A stretch of 64,000 nt of DNA. It comes from JALOOB01 sp040766655 (GTDB taxonomy: Bacteria; Chloroflexota; Anaerolineae; CG2-30-64-16). Where the stretch lies: contig JAXGQB010000006.1 of the NCBI GenBank assembly GCA_040766655.1, positions 124,001 to 188,000 on the forward strand, in the 5' to 3' direction. Positions within the stretch are counted from its first letter, which is position 1. Every line of letters starts with the position of its first letter. Shown here one piece after another: positions 17,772-28,200 of this stretch. The position numbers were made by a program, and so were the translations under genes. The notes below the pieces were generated by a model. That model searched no databases. It was not told the origin of the DNA and was given only the letters and a program-made list of their open reading frames with translations.

Positions 17772-19889
17772 TTAACCGACGGTCACGGTCGCGGTGAGCG
17801 GGGTGTCCTCGCTGGAGCTCCCCGCGTACACGGTGTACTTGCCGGGCCTGACGACGAATCCCCGCGTGCAGTCGTCCCACACGGATAGAGGATGGTTGGT
17901 CGCGGCCGGGTCGATGACGATGCTGACCCGCTCCGACTGGCCCGACGCCAGCTGGACCTTCTTGAAGCCGACGAACCGCTTCGGCGGCTGGCCCTCGACC
18001 GGGATGCCCAGGTAGACCTGGCCCACCTCGGCTCCGGCGACGGGGCCTGTGTTGGTGACGGTGAACGTTACGGTAATGGGCTGCGTGCCGTCGTTTTCCG
18101 TGCCGGACACGGCCAGGTCGGACAGCTCGAATGTGGTGTACGACAGGCCGAAGCCGAACGGGAAGAGCGGCTTGATCCCCTGGGCCTGGAACCAGCGGTA
18201 GCCCACCCGCAGACCCTCGGTGTAGCGGAGGACCGGGAAGCCACCGCCCTCATCCGTGCCGGGATAGCGCACCGGGTCGTTGTAGTAGAGGGTGTCCTTC
18301 TCGGAAGCGGGGTAGGTGGTCGGCACCTTGCCGGAGGGGTTCACGACGCCGAACACCAGGTCCGCGACGACGTGGCCGTCCTCAGCCCCCTGGTTCCACG
18401 CCTCCAGGATGGCCGGCGCCCTGTCGATCCACGGCATCAGCACCGGCGAGCTGTCCTTCAGCACGACCACGGTGCGCGGGTTGAGGCCCAGCAATGCGTC
18501 GAGCATGCGGTTCTGGTCGTCGGGCATGTCGGCGCTGGGCCGATCAACGCCCTCGGTGGCGACCACGCCTGCCATGAGGATGACGGTGTCCGCCGCCTTG
18601 ACGGCTGCCACGGCCTCGGCCAGGTTTGACAGGTCGTTGGCGACGGTGACCTTGCTGACGGTGGCGTCCGAGCCAAGCTCGCGCAGCACGTCCAGCATGC
18701 CCTCCAGCGGCGGCACGGTGTATAGCGGGGTGACCTTGGAGGAGCCGCCGCCGCCCTGGCACGCCTCATCGACGTACTCGTGCTGGCCGACGATGAGCAC
18801 CTTGCCCGCGGTCTTGGCGTCCAGCGGCAACATGCCGCCCTCGTTCTTCAGCAGCACGGCGATCTGCTGGCCGATCGCGCGCGAAATGGCGTCGTGGCCG
18901 CTGGCGTCGATGACCCCGGGGTTGTACGGCCGCTCGAACTGCCCGAAGCGGAACATCTGGGTGAAGCGGCGCACCAACGCCCGGTCGATCGTCTGGATCT
19001 CGAGGCTGTGGTCGTAGAGCGCGTTCTTGACGTTGGTCTCGTTGAGCCACTTGGCGTCCGGCATCTCGTGGTCCAAGCCCGCGTTGAGCGATGCGGCGCA
19101 CGAGCGGCAGGACCAGAAGTCGGACTGCACGTAGCCCTCGAAGCCCCACTCGTCGCGCAGGATGTCGTGGAGGGTGGGGCGGCACTCGGTGGCGTATACG
19201 CCGCGCACCCGGTTGTACGCGCTCATGATCGCGGCGATCTTCGCGTCCTTGACCACCATCTCATACGGCAGCAGGTAGAGCTCGCGCAGCACGTGCTCGT
19301 CCACCTCCACGCTGGTGCGGAAGCGCTCGTACTCCTGATCGTTGACGATGTAGTGCTTGGCCATGGCGATGACGTCATGGGCCTGGATGGCTTCGGTGAC
19401 CGCAATGCCCATCACGCCGGACAGGTAGGGGTCCTCCGAGAAGTACTCGAAGTTGCGGCCCGCGATCTCGGTGCGGTGCAGGCAGACGCCGGGGCCCTCC
19501 AGCACGTGCTGGCCCAGGGTGGCGGCCTCGGAGCCGATGAGGTCACCGTACGCGCAGGCCAGCTCGGGGTCGAAACCCGCGGCCAGGCCGATCGCCATGG
19601 GGAGGGCGGTGGCGGGCGGGCTGGGGGTGCCGTCGCCCATGCCGACGCCGACGGGGCCGTTGGTGATGCGGAAGCGCGGGATGCCGAGCTCCTCGATGGC
19701 TTTGACGTGGCGCTCGATCCGGATCTGGGCAGCGAGCCGGTCCATCTCCTGCTTCGTCGTTGCCTTCGCTGACAGGCCGTAGATGTCGATCGTCTCCATG
19801 TTGCCGTGCAGCTGCTGGATCTTCTGACAGGTTGCTTCATCCAGTGCCGGTCCGCGCCAGCCCGTCTGCATCAGGGCGTTGTTGAGCAT
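17772..19889 (-). CDS. Beta-glucosidase-like glycoside hydrolase, GH3 (with C-terminal Fn3-like domain)
   Basis: A 705-residue GH3 enzyme. The N-terminal TIM-barrel domain has AKHYIVNDQE and the catalytic nucleophile D257 in GYVQSDFWS (most relatives have SDW). The second alpha/beta domain starts around residue 365 (AVLLKNEGGMLPL), with NQGAEDGHVVADLVFGVVNPSGKVPTTYP. A Fn3-like C-terminal domain ends the protein at about 620-705, with the joining motif LFPFGFGLSYTTFEL. It likely releases glucose or another sugar from beta-linked oligosaccharides. No export signal is seen, so it is probably cytoplasmic. The start at 19889 lacks a good SD; Met at residue 7 is an alternative. It is divergently arranged with the nuclease-fold gene at 20126. 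Confidence 0.92.
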   Translation of the reverse strand: MLNNALMQTGWRGPALDEATCQKIQQLHGNMETIDIYGLSAKATTKQEMDRLAAQIRIERHVKAIEELGIPRFRITNGPVGVGMGDGTPSPPATALPMAIGLAAGFDPELACAYGDLIGSEAATLGQHVLEGPGVCLHRTEIAGRNFEYFSEDPYLSGVMGIAVTEAIQAHDVIAMAKHYIVNDQEYERFRTSVEVDEHVLRELYLLPYEMVVKDAKIAAIMSAYNRVRGVYATECRPTLHDILRDEWGFEGYVQSDFWSCRSCAASLNAGLDHEMPDAKWLNETNVKNALYDHSLEIQTIDRALVRRFTQMFRFGQFERPYNPGVIDASGHDAISRAIGQQIAVLLKNEGGMLPLDAKTAGKVLIVGQHEYVDEACQGGGGSSKVTPLYTVPPLEGMLDVLRELGSDATVSKVTVANDLSNLAEAVAAVKAADTVILMAGVVATEGVDRPSADMPDDQNRMLDALLGLNPRTVVVLKDSSPVLMPWIDRAPAILEAWNQGAEDGHVVADLVFGVVNPSGKVPTTYPASEKDTLYYNDPVRYPGTDEGGGFPVLRYTEGLRVGYRWFQAQGIKPLFPFGFGLSYTTFELSDLAVSGTENDGTQPITVTFTVTNTGPVAGAEVGQVYLGIPVEGQPPKRFVGFKKVQLASGQSERVSIVIDPAATNHPLSVWDDCTRGFVVRPGKYTVYAGSSSEDTPLTATVTVG

Positions 19890-20125
19890 TATCGGATTGG
19901 GCTCAGGCCAGGGCGACGACGTGCATGGCAGCGCGAACTAGCTTGGTGCTGCCGCTCCGCTGGCGACGTCGGCAGACTTCTGCGGAGACATTGCGTTGAT
20001 TTCAGTTGGGCTTCGTCAGGATTCGGTGGTATGTCTCGGCTGTCCCGTGGCAGTTCGCGGATAAGAACGCGAGCTATGCTATGATAAGAGGGCACGATGG
20101 GAGCCATCGCAACCAGGATACACCG

Positions 20126-20827
20126 GTGACTAACACGATCGGCACGCTAAACGAGAAGCCACTGCACGCGGCGCTCAAGGAGTGGTATGCCCAGCCGGGC
20201 GACCGTTTCGAGGTGGGCGTCGATGGCTTCGTGGCCGATATCGTGCGCGGCGAGCTTCTGATCGAGATCCAAACGCGCCACCTGGTTGCATTGAAACGCA
20301 AGCTGCACCGGCTCGTGGAAGACCATCCCCTGCGCCTGGTCTATCCCATCGCGGCGGAGAAGTGGATCGTGCGTGTGGACGAAGACGGCGCGGTCATCGG
20401 GCGGCGGCGCTCGCCGCGGCACGGCGCGGTCGAGCACGTCTTCGCAGAGCTGGTCAGCTTCCCCCGCCTGCTGTGCCACCCCAACTTCACGCTCGAGGTG
20501 CTGCTCATCCGCGAGGAGGAGTTCCGGCACCGCGAGGAGACAGGGCCGGACGGACGCCGGCGCAACTGGCGGCGGAAGGGCTGGGCCACGCGCGAGCGGC
20601 GGCTGCTCGAGGTGGTGAGCCGGCATGTGCTGGCCGGAACCGCGGACGCCCTTGCGTACCTTCCCGCCGCGCTCCCGTCCCCCTTCACCACGCACGACCT
20701 CGCCACCGCCTCCGGGCAGCCGCTTTGGCTCTGCCAGAAGATGGCCTACTGCCTGCGGGAGATGGGCGTGCTGACAGTCGTGGGCAAGCGCGGCCGCAGC
20801 ACGCTGTTCGCGCGCAGCGAGCTATAG
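20126..20827 (+). CDS. Uncharacterised protein: PD-(D/E)xK-like N-terminal domain plus winged-helix-like C-terminus
   Basis: The GTG at 20126 gives 233 residues; the frame stays open upstream to 20006 but that part looks non-coding. The N-terminal third contains GVDGFVADIVRGELLIEIQT, in which D38 and E47-x-Q49 on consecutive strands, followed by a basic helix (ALKRKLHRLVE), resemble the core of PD-(D/E)xK nucleases with Gln in place of Lys. The C-terminal third (FTTHDLATASGQPLWLCQKMAYCLREMGVLTVVGKRG) reads like a winged helix. The function is unknown; a nucleic-acid enzyme is an inference from fold resemblance. It lies 48 bp upstream of the URO-D-like gene in the same direction and may share its transcript. 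A TATGAT at 20080-20085 could be its -10. Confidence 0.7.
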   Translation: MTNTIGTLNEKPLHAALKEWYAQPGDRFEVGVDGFVADIVRGELLIEIQTRHLVALKRKLHRLVEDHPLRLVYPIAAEKWIVRVDEDGAVIGRRRSPRHGAVEHVFAELVSFPRLLCHPNFTLEVLLIREEEFRHREETGPDGRRRNWRRKGWATRERRLLEVVSRHVLAGTADALAYLPAALPSPFTTHDLATASGQPLWLCQKMAYCLREMGVLTVVGKRGRSTLFARSEL

Positions 20828-20875
20828 TCACCCGGGCCAGGCGCTGGTGGCGCGACATCCTGAAAGGAGCGCAGC

Positions 20876-21919
20876 ATGAACGCACGTGAGCGCGTCCGCA
20901 CCGCACTCACCCGCGGGCGGCCCGACCGGTTTCCAAAGGCCCTGGCCTTCTGGGAGGAACACGTTCCCGGCCTGTCCGATACGGCGGAGCAGCTGGGGCT
21001 CGATGTGCGCTTCGTCGACTTTGCTGCGCCGGCCGACCAGGAGGCGTTTCTCGCCTACCTGCGCAGCCTGCCGCCCGACGTGCACCTCGGCAACGTGCGC
21101 CAGCTGCGTCCCTATCACCAGTGGGACTACCATCCGGAGCGCGGGCCGCGCGGCCCCCTGTCTGCCGCTGCGACGTTGGCCGATTTCGCCGCCTACATGT
21201 TGCCCCAAGTCGTCACGCCGGATGCGGCCGACCAGTTGGCGGCCCAGGTAGCGGCGTACCACGCCCGTGGCTGGGCGGTTGCTGGCTCGCCGCCGCACCT
21301 GGGCGGGGAGCTGTTCGAGACCGGCTATCGCCTGCGCGGCTTTGCCACCTTCCTCGAAGACCTGCGCCTGCGGCCCGAATTGGCGCACTACCTGCTCGAC
21401 CAGGTGGCCGCGCTGGCGCTGCATAGCAGCCTGATCCTGGCGCGGGCGGGGGTGGATATCCTCCTGCTGGACGACGACGTGGCGATGGCCAGCGGCATGA
21501 TCATCAGCCCTGCCACCTGGCGCACTTTCTTCAAGCCGCGCATGGCGGAGATCATCCGCGCGGCGCGCGCCGTTGAACCCAGGCTGCTCGTCTTCTACCA
21601 TTCGGACGGCGACTTCTCGCCCATCATTGCGGACCTGGCGGAGATCGGGGTGGACGTCATCAATCCAATCCAGCCGGACTGCATGGACGCGGCGGCCATC
21701 AAGCGCGCCCATGGTGACAGGCTGGCGCTTTGGGGAACGGTGGGGACGGCTGCGCTCTGGGATTTGGGCACGCCCGCGGAGATCCGCGCGGAGGTCCACC
21801 TGCGCGCGAGTACGCTCGGCCCGGAAGGGCTGCTGCTCTGCCCGGCCTACGACATCGACTTCGCGCCGGTCGAGAACGTGTTGGCCTTCGCGGACGCAGT
21901 CGATGAGTTGGCCATCTGA
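20876..21919 (+). CDS. Uroporphyrinogen decarboxylase superfamily protein (not HemE)
   Basis: A 347-residue TIM-barrel protein of the URO-D superfamily. The start MNARERVRTALTRGRPDRFPKAL is the usual opening of URO-D-like and MtaA/CmuA-like methyltransferase proteins. ILLLDDDVAMASGMIISPATWRTFFKPRM, VFYHSDGDFSPIIADLAEIGVDVINPIQPDCMD and LALWGTVGT are family segments. True HemE carries an N-terminal PVWxMRQAGR motif, absent here, so heme synthesis is not implied. Relatives act on corrinoid-linked methyl groups or other substrates. AAGGAG (20864-20869) lies 6 nt before the ATG. No other corrinoid gene is present nearby. Confidence 0.88.
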   Translation: MNARERVRTALTRGRPDRFPKALAFWEEHVPGLSDTAEQLGLDVRFVDFAAPADQEAFLAYLRSLPPDVHLGNVRQLRPYHQWDYHPERGPRGPLSAAATLADFAAYMLPQVVTPDAADQLAAQVAAYHARGWAVAGSPPHLGGELFETGYRLRGFATFLEDLRLRPELAHYLLDQVAALALHSSLILARAGVDILLLDDDVAMASGMIISPATWRTFFKPRMAEIIRAARAVEPRLLVFYHSDGDFSPIIADLAEIGVDVINPIQPDCMDAAAIKRAHGDRLALWGTVGTAALWDLGTPAEIRAEVHLRASTLGPEGLLLCPAYDIDFAPVENVLAFADAVDELAI

Positions 21920-22029
21920 GGCGACGCGGCCGGGGTGTGCCGGGATCCAACCGATCGATGCAAGACTCGCACCTGCATCTGCCCTTGCCGCGGACCAGTG
22001 CGTGTGACAGAAAGCGACGCCCATGTCCT

Positions 22030-22058
22030 TTGACACTGCCTGCCCAGCATGCTATCAT
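22030..22058 (+). promoter_or_regulatory. Strong promoter of the amylopullulanase leader
   Basis: Perfect TTGACA (22030-22035), 17-bp spacer, TATCAT (22053-22058). It lies about 235 nt upstream of the start codon, leaving a long leader. Confidence 0.78.
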
Positions 22059-22064
22059 CGCTCC

Positions 22065-22293
22065 ATCGATTTGCATGCCGCCACCGAGCGGTCCAGCATG
22101 CTCGGGACGGCGCCGGTATGCCGGGGCTGAGGACCATCTGCCCACACTGATGTGCGTTCGAGGGGTTTCTTCAGATGACCGATGCCGTCACATCCGCCGT
22201 CAGGTTAAGTTTGCCGCGCGTCCTACCGGACCGCGGCTTTTTTGTGCCGTTTGCGCCGTGCCGGCGCGTACCGAATTGAAGAAGGAGTCTCCT
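22065..22293 (+). promoter_or_regulatory. Structured 5' leader of the amylopullulanase gene (no gene; part of a 374-bp gap)
   Basis: The gap from 21920 to 22293 holds no convincing coding sequence. After the promoter at 22030-22058 the expected transcript can form several hairpins: GCATGC (22073-22078) with GCATGC (22096-22101), CATCTG (22135-22140) with CAGATG (22172-22177) enclosing a CACA/TGTG stem (22143-22154), and then an intrinsic terminator at 22213-22243. Translation starts 50 nt beyond the terminator. This layout suits an attenuator or riboswitch-type leader, or a separate small RNA of roughly 175 nt. No known class (T-box, SRP, 6S) is recognised. Confidence 0.45.
22213..22243 (+). 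terminator. Intrinsic terminator upstream of the amylopullulanase start codon
   Basis: GCCGCG-C-GTCC (22213-22223) pairs with GGAC-CGCGGC (22228-22237), ten pairs with one bulged C and a TACC loop, followed by six T (22238-22243). It lies inside the 5' leader, before the ATG at 22294. Confidence 0.75.
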
Positions 22294-25200
22294 ATGCGCA
22301 GGTATCCTGTGATCGCGTTGTTCGCAATCCTGTCCATGTTGTTGACGCTCGCGCCGGGCGCTGCCCTGAGCGCGGCGCACGCCTCGCCCGCATTGACGCA
22401 GGTCAACGTGGCGGGCAGCTTCGAGAGTGCCATCGGCGGCGCAGACTGGTCCAACAACGACCCGTTGACCGACATGGCCGACGCTGACGGTGACGGCGTG
22501 TGGAAGTTCGACGTTGCGATTCCCACCGGGGACGACTACGCGTACAAGATCGTGGAAGATGGCGATTGGGGCAAGGCCTTCCCCGGGTCCGACGTCCTAG
22601 TCACCGTGACCGATGGCCAGGCCGTCCGGTGGTACTACGATCCGGCCGATCACTACGTGGCCGATAGCGTGAACCAGGTGATCGCCACCGCGGTCGGCAG
22701 CTTCCAGTCGGAGGTCGGCGGCGGTGACTGGTCGCCCGACAACCTGCGCACGCTGCTGAAAGGACCGGATGGAGATGGCAAATACGCCTTCCGTGCGGTG
22801 AATTTGCCCGAAGGCAACTACGAGTTCAAGGTCGCGATCGACGAGAGCTGGGACGTGAACTACGGCGCAGGCGGCGAACTGAACGGCCCGAACCTCTCTC
22901 TGGCCATCCCGGTTGGCAGTGGCGATGTGCTCTTCACTTATGATCCCGTCTCGCACGTCATCGGCGCAGAAGTTCTGCCGCCGACTGAGCCGCCGCCCCC
23001 GCCGCCCCCCGCCACCGACTACCTGGTGATCCACTACAACCGGCCGGCGGGTGACTATGATGGCTGGGGCCTCCACCTGTGGGGCGACGCCATCGCCCCC
23101 AGCGAGGGCACCACCTGGGATGCGCCCAAGCCCTTCTCAGGGGTAGACGAGTACGGCGCCTACGTTGCCGTCAAGCTGCAGGACAAGACCAAGCCGGTCA
23201 ACTACATCATCCACAAGGGCAACGACAAGGACACGCCGAACGATCGGGTCGTCGTGCCCGCGGACATTCCCGTGCTGTGGCTCGAGCAGGACGACGGCGC
23301 CAACTACGCGTCCCGCGCCGCGGTGACGGGCAAGACCGTCATCCACTATCACCGTGCGGACGGGCTGTACGATGGCTGGGGCCTCCACCTGTGGGGCGAC
23401 GGGCTCGATCCTGCCGAGGTCACCGATTGGGCTGCGCCGAAGCTGCCCACCGGGACGGACGACTACGGCGCCTACTTTGAGATCGCACTGGCCGATCCGA
23501 CCAAGCCGGTCAACTTCATCGTGCATAAGGGCGACGAAAAGGACCCGGACGGCGATCGCTCCTACACCCCGGCGGCCGACTACCAGGTCTGGCTGCAGAG
23601 CGGCGACGCGTCGGTCTATCAGCAGCGCGGCGCCGCGGAGGACTACGCGCTCATCCACTATCGCCGCACAGCAGGCGATTACGATGGGTGGGGACTGCAC
23701 GTGTGGGAAGGATCCGCTGAAGAGGGCGTCACCTGGACGACCCCGCTCCAGCCCGCGGGCACGGACAGCTTCGGTACCTACTGGCAGGTCCGCCTGACCC
23801 CTGATGCCACCCGCCTCGCGTACATCATTCACAAGGGCGACGAGAAGGACCCCGGCCCCGACCAGTTCCTCACCTTCGCGGACAGCGGCAACGAGATCTG
23901 GCAGGTGCAGGGCAGCGGCAAGCAGTACACCGATCCCGCGATCGCGATTGCCGAGATGGAGGGCAAGGCTGCGGGCGACCTGGGCCAGCAGAAGTCGTAC
24001 TGGGTCGACCGCGACACGCTGCTGTGGGACGTGGCCGCGACGGCCGGATACACGTTCAAGCTGCACTATGACGCCGCCGCGGGCCTGGCGCTCGGCGAGA
24101 GCGGCGTGACCGGGGGCAGCAGCATCGACCTGGCCCCGGACCCCGCGGGCGTGACCGATGATCTCGCGGCCAAGTTCCCGCACCTGGCCGCGCTGCCCGC
24201 GCTGAAGATTGCAGACGCGGACCTCGCGCTGGTGGCCGACATCCTCAAGGGCCAGTTCGCCATCGCCGCCTACGAGGGCGGCGCGCTGGTCGACGCGACG
24301 GGGTTGCAGATTCCGGGCGTGCTGGACGACCTTTATACCTATGGCGGCGAGTTGGGCGTCGCCTGGGAGGAAGGCGCGCCGGTGCTCCGGCTGTGGGCGC
24401 CGACCGCACAAAGCGTCAAGCTGCACCTGTTCGACGATGAGAATCCGGCTACGACCGCCACGGTCCTGCCGCTCGAACTTGCGCCCGCCAGCGGCGTCTG
24501 GACGATCGAGGGGAAGCCGGCCTGGAAGGGCAAGTACTACCTGTACGAGGTGGTGGTCTTCGCGCCCACCACGGGCAAGATCGAGACGAACCTCGTGACG
24601 GACCCCTATTCGTTCAGCCTTTCGGCGAACAGCCGGCGCAGCCAGATCGTGAGCCTGGACGACGCCGCGCTGGCGCCCGCGGGCTGGGACTCCCTGGCCA
24701 AGCCCGCGCTTGTCCAGCCGGAGGACATCTCGATCTACGAGCTCCATGTGCGGGACTTCTCGGCGAGCGACGCGACCGTGCCCGATGCACTGAAGGGGAC
24801 GTTCAAGGCGTTCACCCTGCCCGAGAGCAACGGCGTGAAGCACCTGCAGGCACTGGAGGCTGCCGGACTGACACACCTGCACCTGCTGCCCACATTCGAC
24901 ATCGCCACGATCAACGAGAACCGGGCCGAGTGGCAGGCGCCCGATCCGGCCCTGCTCGCCAGCTATCCCCACGACTCGGAGGAGCAACAGGCCGCGCTCG
25001 AGCCACTGCGCGACAAGGACGGCTTCAACTGGGGCTACGACCCGCTGCACTACACGGTGCCGGAGGGCTCCTACGCGACGGACCCGAACGGTACCGCCCG
25101 AATCGTCGAGTTCCGCGAGATGGTGGCTGCGCTCAACACCATGGGCCTGCGCGTGGTCGTGGACGTGGTGTACAACCACACGAACGCGGCCGGTCAGTCG

Positions 25201-28200
25201 CCCAATTCGGTGCTCGATCGGATCGTCCCCGGATACTACCACCGCCTCAACGACACGGGCGGCCTGGAGACGAGCACGTGCTGCGCCAACACGGCCTCCG
25301 AGCACAACATGTTCGAGAAGCTGATGATCGATTCGCTGGTCACCTGGGCGAAACAGTACAAGGTGGACGCGTTCCGCTTCGACCTGATGGGCCACCACAT
25401 GAAGCGCAACATGCTGAAGGTGCGTGAGGCGCTCGATGCACTGACGGTGGCAGAGGACGGCGTCGATGGCAAGTCGATCTACCTCTACGGCGAGGGCTGG
25501 AACTTCGGCGAGGTGGCGGACAACGCCCGCGGGGTCAACGCCACACAGCTCAACATGGCCGGCACGGGCATCGGCACCTTCTCCGATCGCCTGCGCGATG
25601 CCGTGCGCGGCCTCGGGCCGTTCGACAGCGGCGCGGATCTGCTGACCAAGCAGGGCTTCGCCAACGGCATGTACTACGACAGCAAGGCCACCGTGCCCGG
25701 CACGCCGGCCGAGCAGAAGGCAACGCTGTTGCTGCAGACCGACCAGGTGCGCGCGGGCATGGCGGGCAACCTCGCAAGCTACCTGTTTGTAGACCGTAAC
25801 GGCGACCTGGTGAAGGGCTCGGAGGTGGACTACAACGGCCAGCCCGCAGGGTACACCGCAGACCCGCAGGAGAACATCTCCTACATCGACAAGCACGACA
25901 ACCAGACGCTCTATGACATCAACGTCTACGCGCTGCCCGCAGCGACCAGCATGGCCGACCGCGTCCGCGCGGAGGCCGTGGGCCGCAGCACGGTGCTGCT
26001 CGGTCAGGGCGTGCCCTTCGTCCATGCCGGCGGCGACCTGCTCCGCTCGAAGTCGCTCGATCGCGACAGCTACAACTCGGGCGACTGGTTCAACCGGATC
26101 GACTGGACCTACCAGGCCAACAACTACGGCGTGGGTCTGCCGCCCGCGTCCGCGAACTCGGTGTCGTGGGACGTGATGCGGCCACTCCTGGCCAACCCGG
26201 CCCTCGTGCCGGCGCCTGCTGACATCCAGCTCTCCTCCGCCCTGTACCGCGAGCTGCTGCAGATCCGCTACAGCTCGCCGCTGTTCCGCCTGCCCACGGC
26301 CCAGGCGATCCAGCAGAGGCTGGCGTATCTCAATACAGGCCCCGACCAACTGCCCGGCCTGATCGTGATGCAGCTCTCCGACCGGCTCGCCCCGGACATC
26401 GACCCGAATCACGAGTTGATCGTCGTCCTCATCAATGCCAACGACGAGGCGCAGGCCTTCGCCGGGGCGGATCAGCTGGCTGGGCGGCGCTTGGCGCTGC
26501 ACCCCGTCCAGGCAAACGGCGTCGATCCCATCGTCAAGACCGCGACTTTCGACCCGAAGAGCGGCAAATTTACCGTCCCGGCGCGCACGACCGCCGTGTT
26601 CGTGGAGGCGCAGCTCGGGGAAGACGCCCTGGTGGCCTTCCCCGGCTCCTACGTCAGCGAGATCGGCGGGCAGGACTGGGCGCCCGGGGACGTGACCACG
26701 AAGGCGGCCGACGCGAACGGCGACGATGTCTGGACCTTCACCACCACGGCCATCCCGGCCGGAACCTACGAGTTCAAGGCCACGGTCGGCGGTTCGTGGG
26801 ACGAGAACTACGGCGTGGGCGGCGTGCCCGATGGCGCGAACGTCAGTTTGACCGCAGGGGGCGGCGGCGCGGCGGTCACGTTCTACTACGATCGCAGCGA
26901 CAACTACGTGCTGAGCCGGCCCGATGGCCTCCTGCCCGTCGTCGCGGGCAACTTCGGCGACGAGATCGGCGGCGCGGACTGGGCGCCCAGCAACCTCACG
27001 ACCTGGATGAAGGATCCGGACGGGGACGGCATCTACACTTTCGCCACCGGTGCAATCCCCGGCGGCAGCTACGAGTTCAAGGTCGCGCTCAACGAGGGGT
27101 GGGATGAGGCGTACCCCGGTAGCAACGTGCCGCTCGAAGTGCCTGCAGGCGGCGCGAACGTCGCCATCACCTTTGACGCGGCCACCAAGGAGGTCGCGGC
27201 GGAGGTCACGCCGTTCACCGAGGAGCCGCCGCCCCCCGTCGGCCCCGTGGTGACGTTCCCCGGCAACTGGCCGGCAGCAGCAGGCCTCGGCGCGGATTGG
27301 GCGCCGGACAACCTGCTGACACAGGGCACGGACGATAACAAGGATGGCGTCTACAAGTTCGTCACCGACAAGATCCCGGCCGGGACGTACGAGTTCAAGG
27401 TCACGATCGACAAGTCGTGGGACGAGAACTACGGCGTCGGCGGCCAGCCTGGCGGCGCCAATGTGCCTTTCACCGTCGCGGCCAGCGGCGGCACGGTGCA
27501 CTTCTACTACGATCGCGGCGGCGGCGACAACTGGGTGGCTTCCCGCCCGGACAGCCGCATCGTCGTCCTCGTGGGCGACCTGATGGACGAGGCCGGCGGC
27601 GCAGACTGGTCGCCCGACAACCTCAAGGGGTGGATGAAGGACGCGGACGGCAACGGGGTCTGTGAGATCACGCTGGTCCTGCCTGCGGGCAGCTACCAGT
27701 ACAAGGTGGCCGTCAACGAAAGCTGGGACGAGAACTACGGCAAGGACGGCGCGCCCGGCGGCGACAACATCGCCCTGGTCGTCCCGGAGGGCGGCGCCGC
27801 GGTCACCTTCACCTTCAACGACACGACGAAACAGATCCGCGACAGCATCAACAACCCGCCCAACCCAGGTCTGGACGGCGACGTGTGGTGGGATGGCCTT
27901 GGACACGATTCGCGCGATTCGCTCTACCGCACGCCCTGGGGCGCGGTGACGCAGGGGACGCAGGTTCGCCTCCGCTTCCGCACCTACGCGGGCGACGTGG
28001 AAGGCGTGGGCGTGCGCGTGGTGGATTCGATCAACGGCGGAGCGACGACCTACACCATGACGAAGGTCGCCACCGTACCCGCGGCGCCGTTCTCCTATGA
28101 CTTCTGGGAGGTGACGGTGGGCGCGCCGCCCGCCCGCCGGGAGGTGCAGCTCTACACCTTCGGCGCAGTGGACGGCGACAAGATCGTCTACTACGGCGAT

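Noticed and set aside
20876..21919. HemE (heme synthesis)
   Set aside because: The N-terminal PVWxMRQAGR-type motif is missing and the length/opening fits the URO-D-like methyltransferase group.
22060..22243. T-box, SRP RNA or 6S RNA in the amylopullulanase leader
   Set aside because: No T-box sequence, no GGAAGGAAGCA SRP loop and no 6S-like closing stem were seen; kept only as an unclassified leader.
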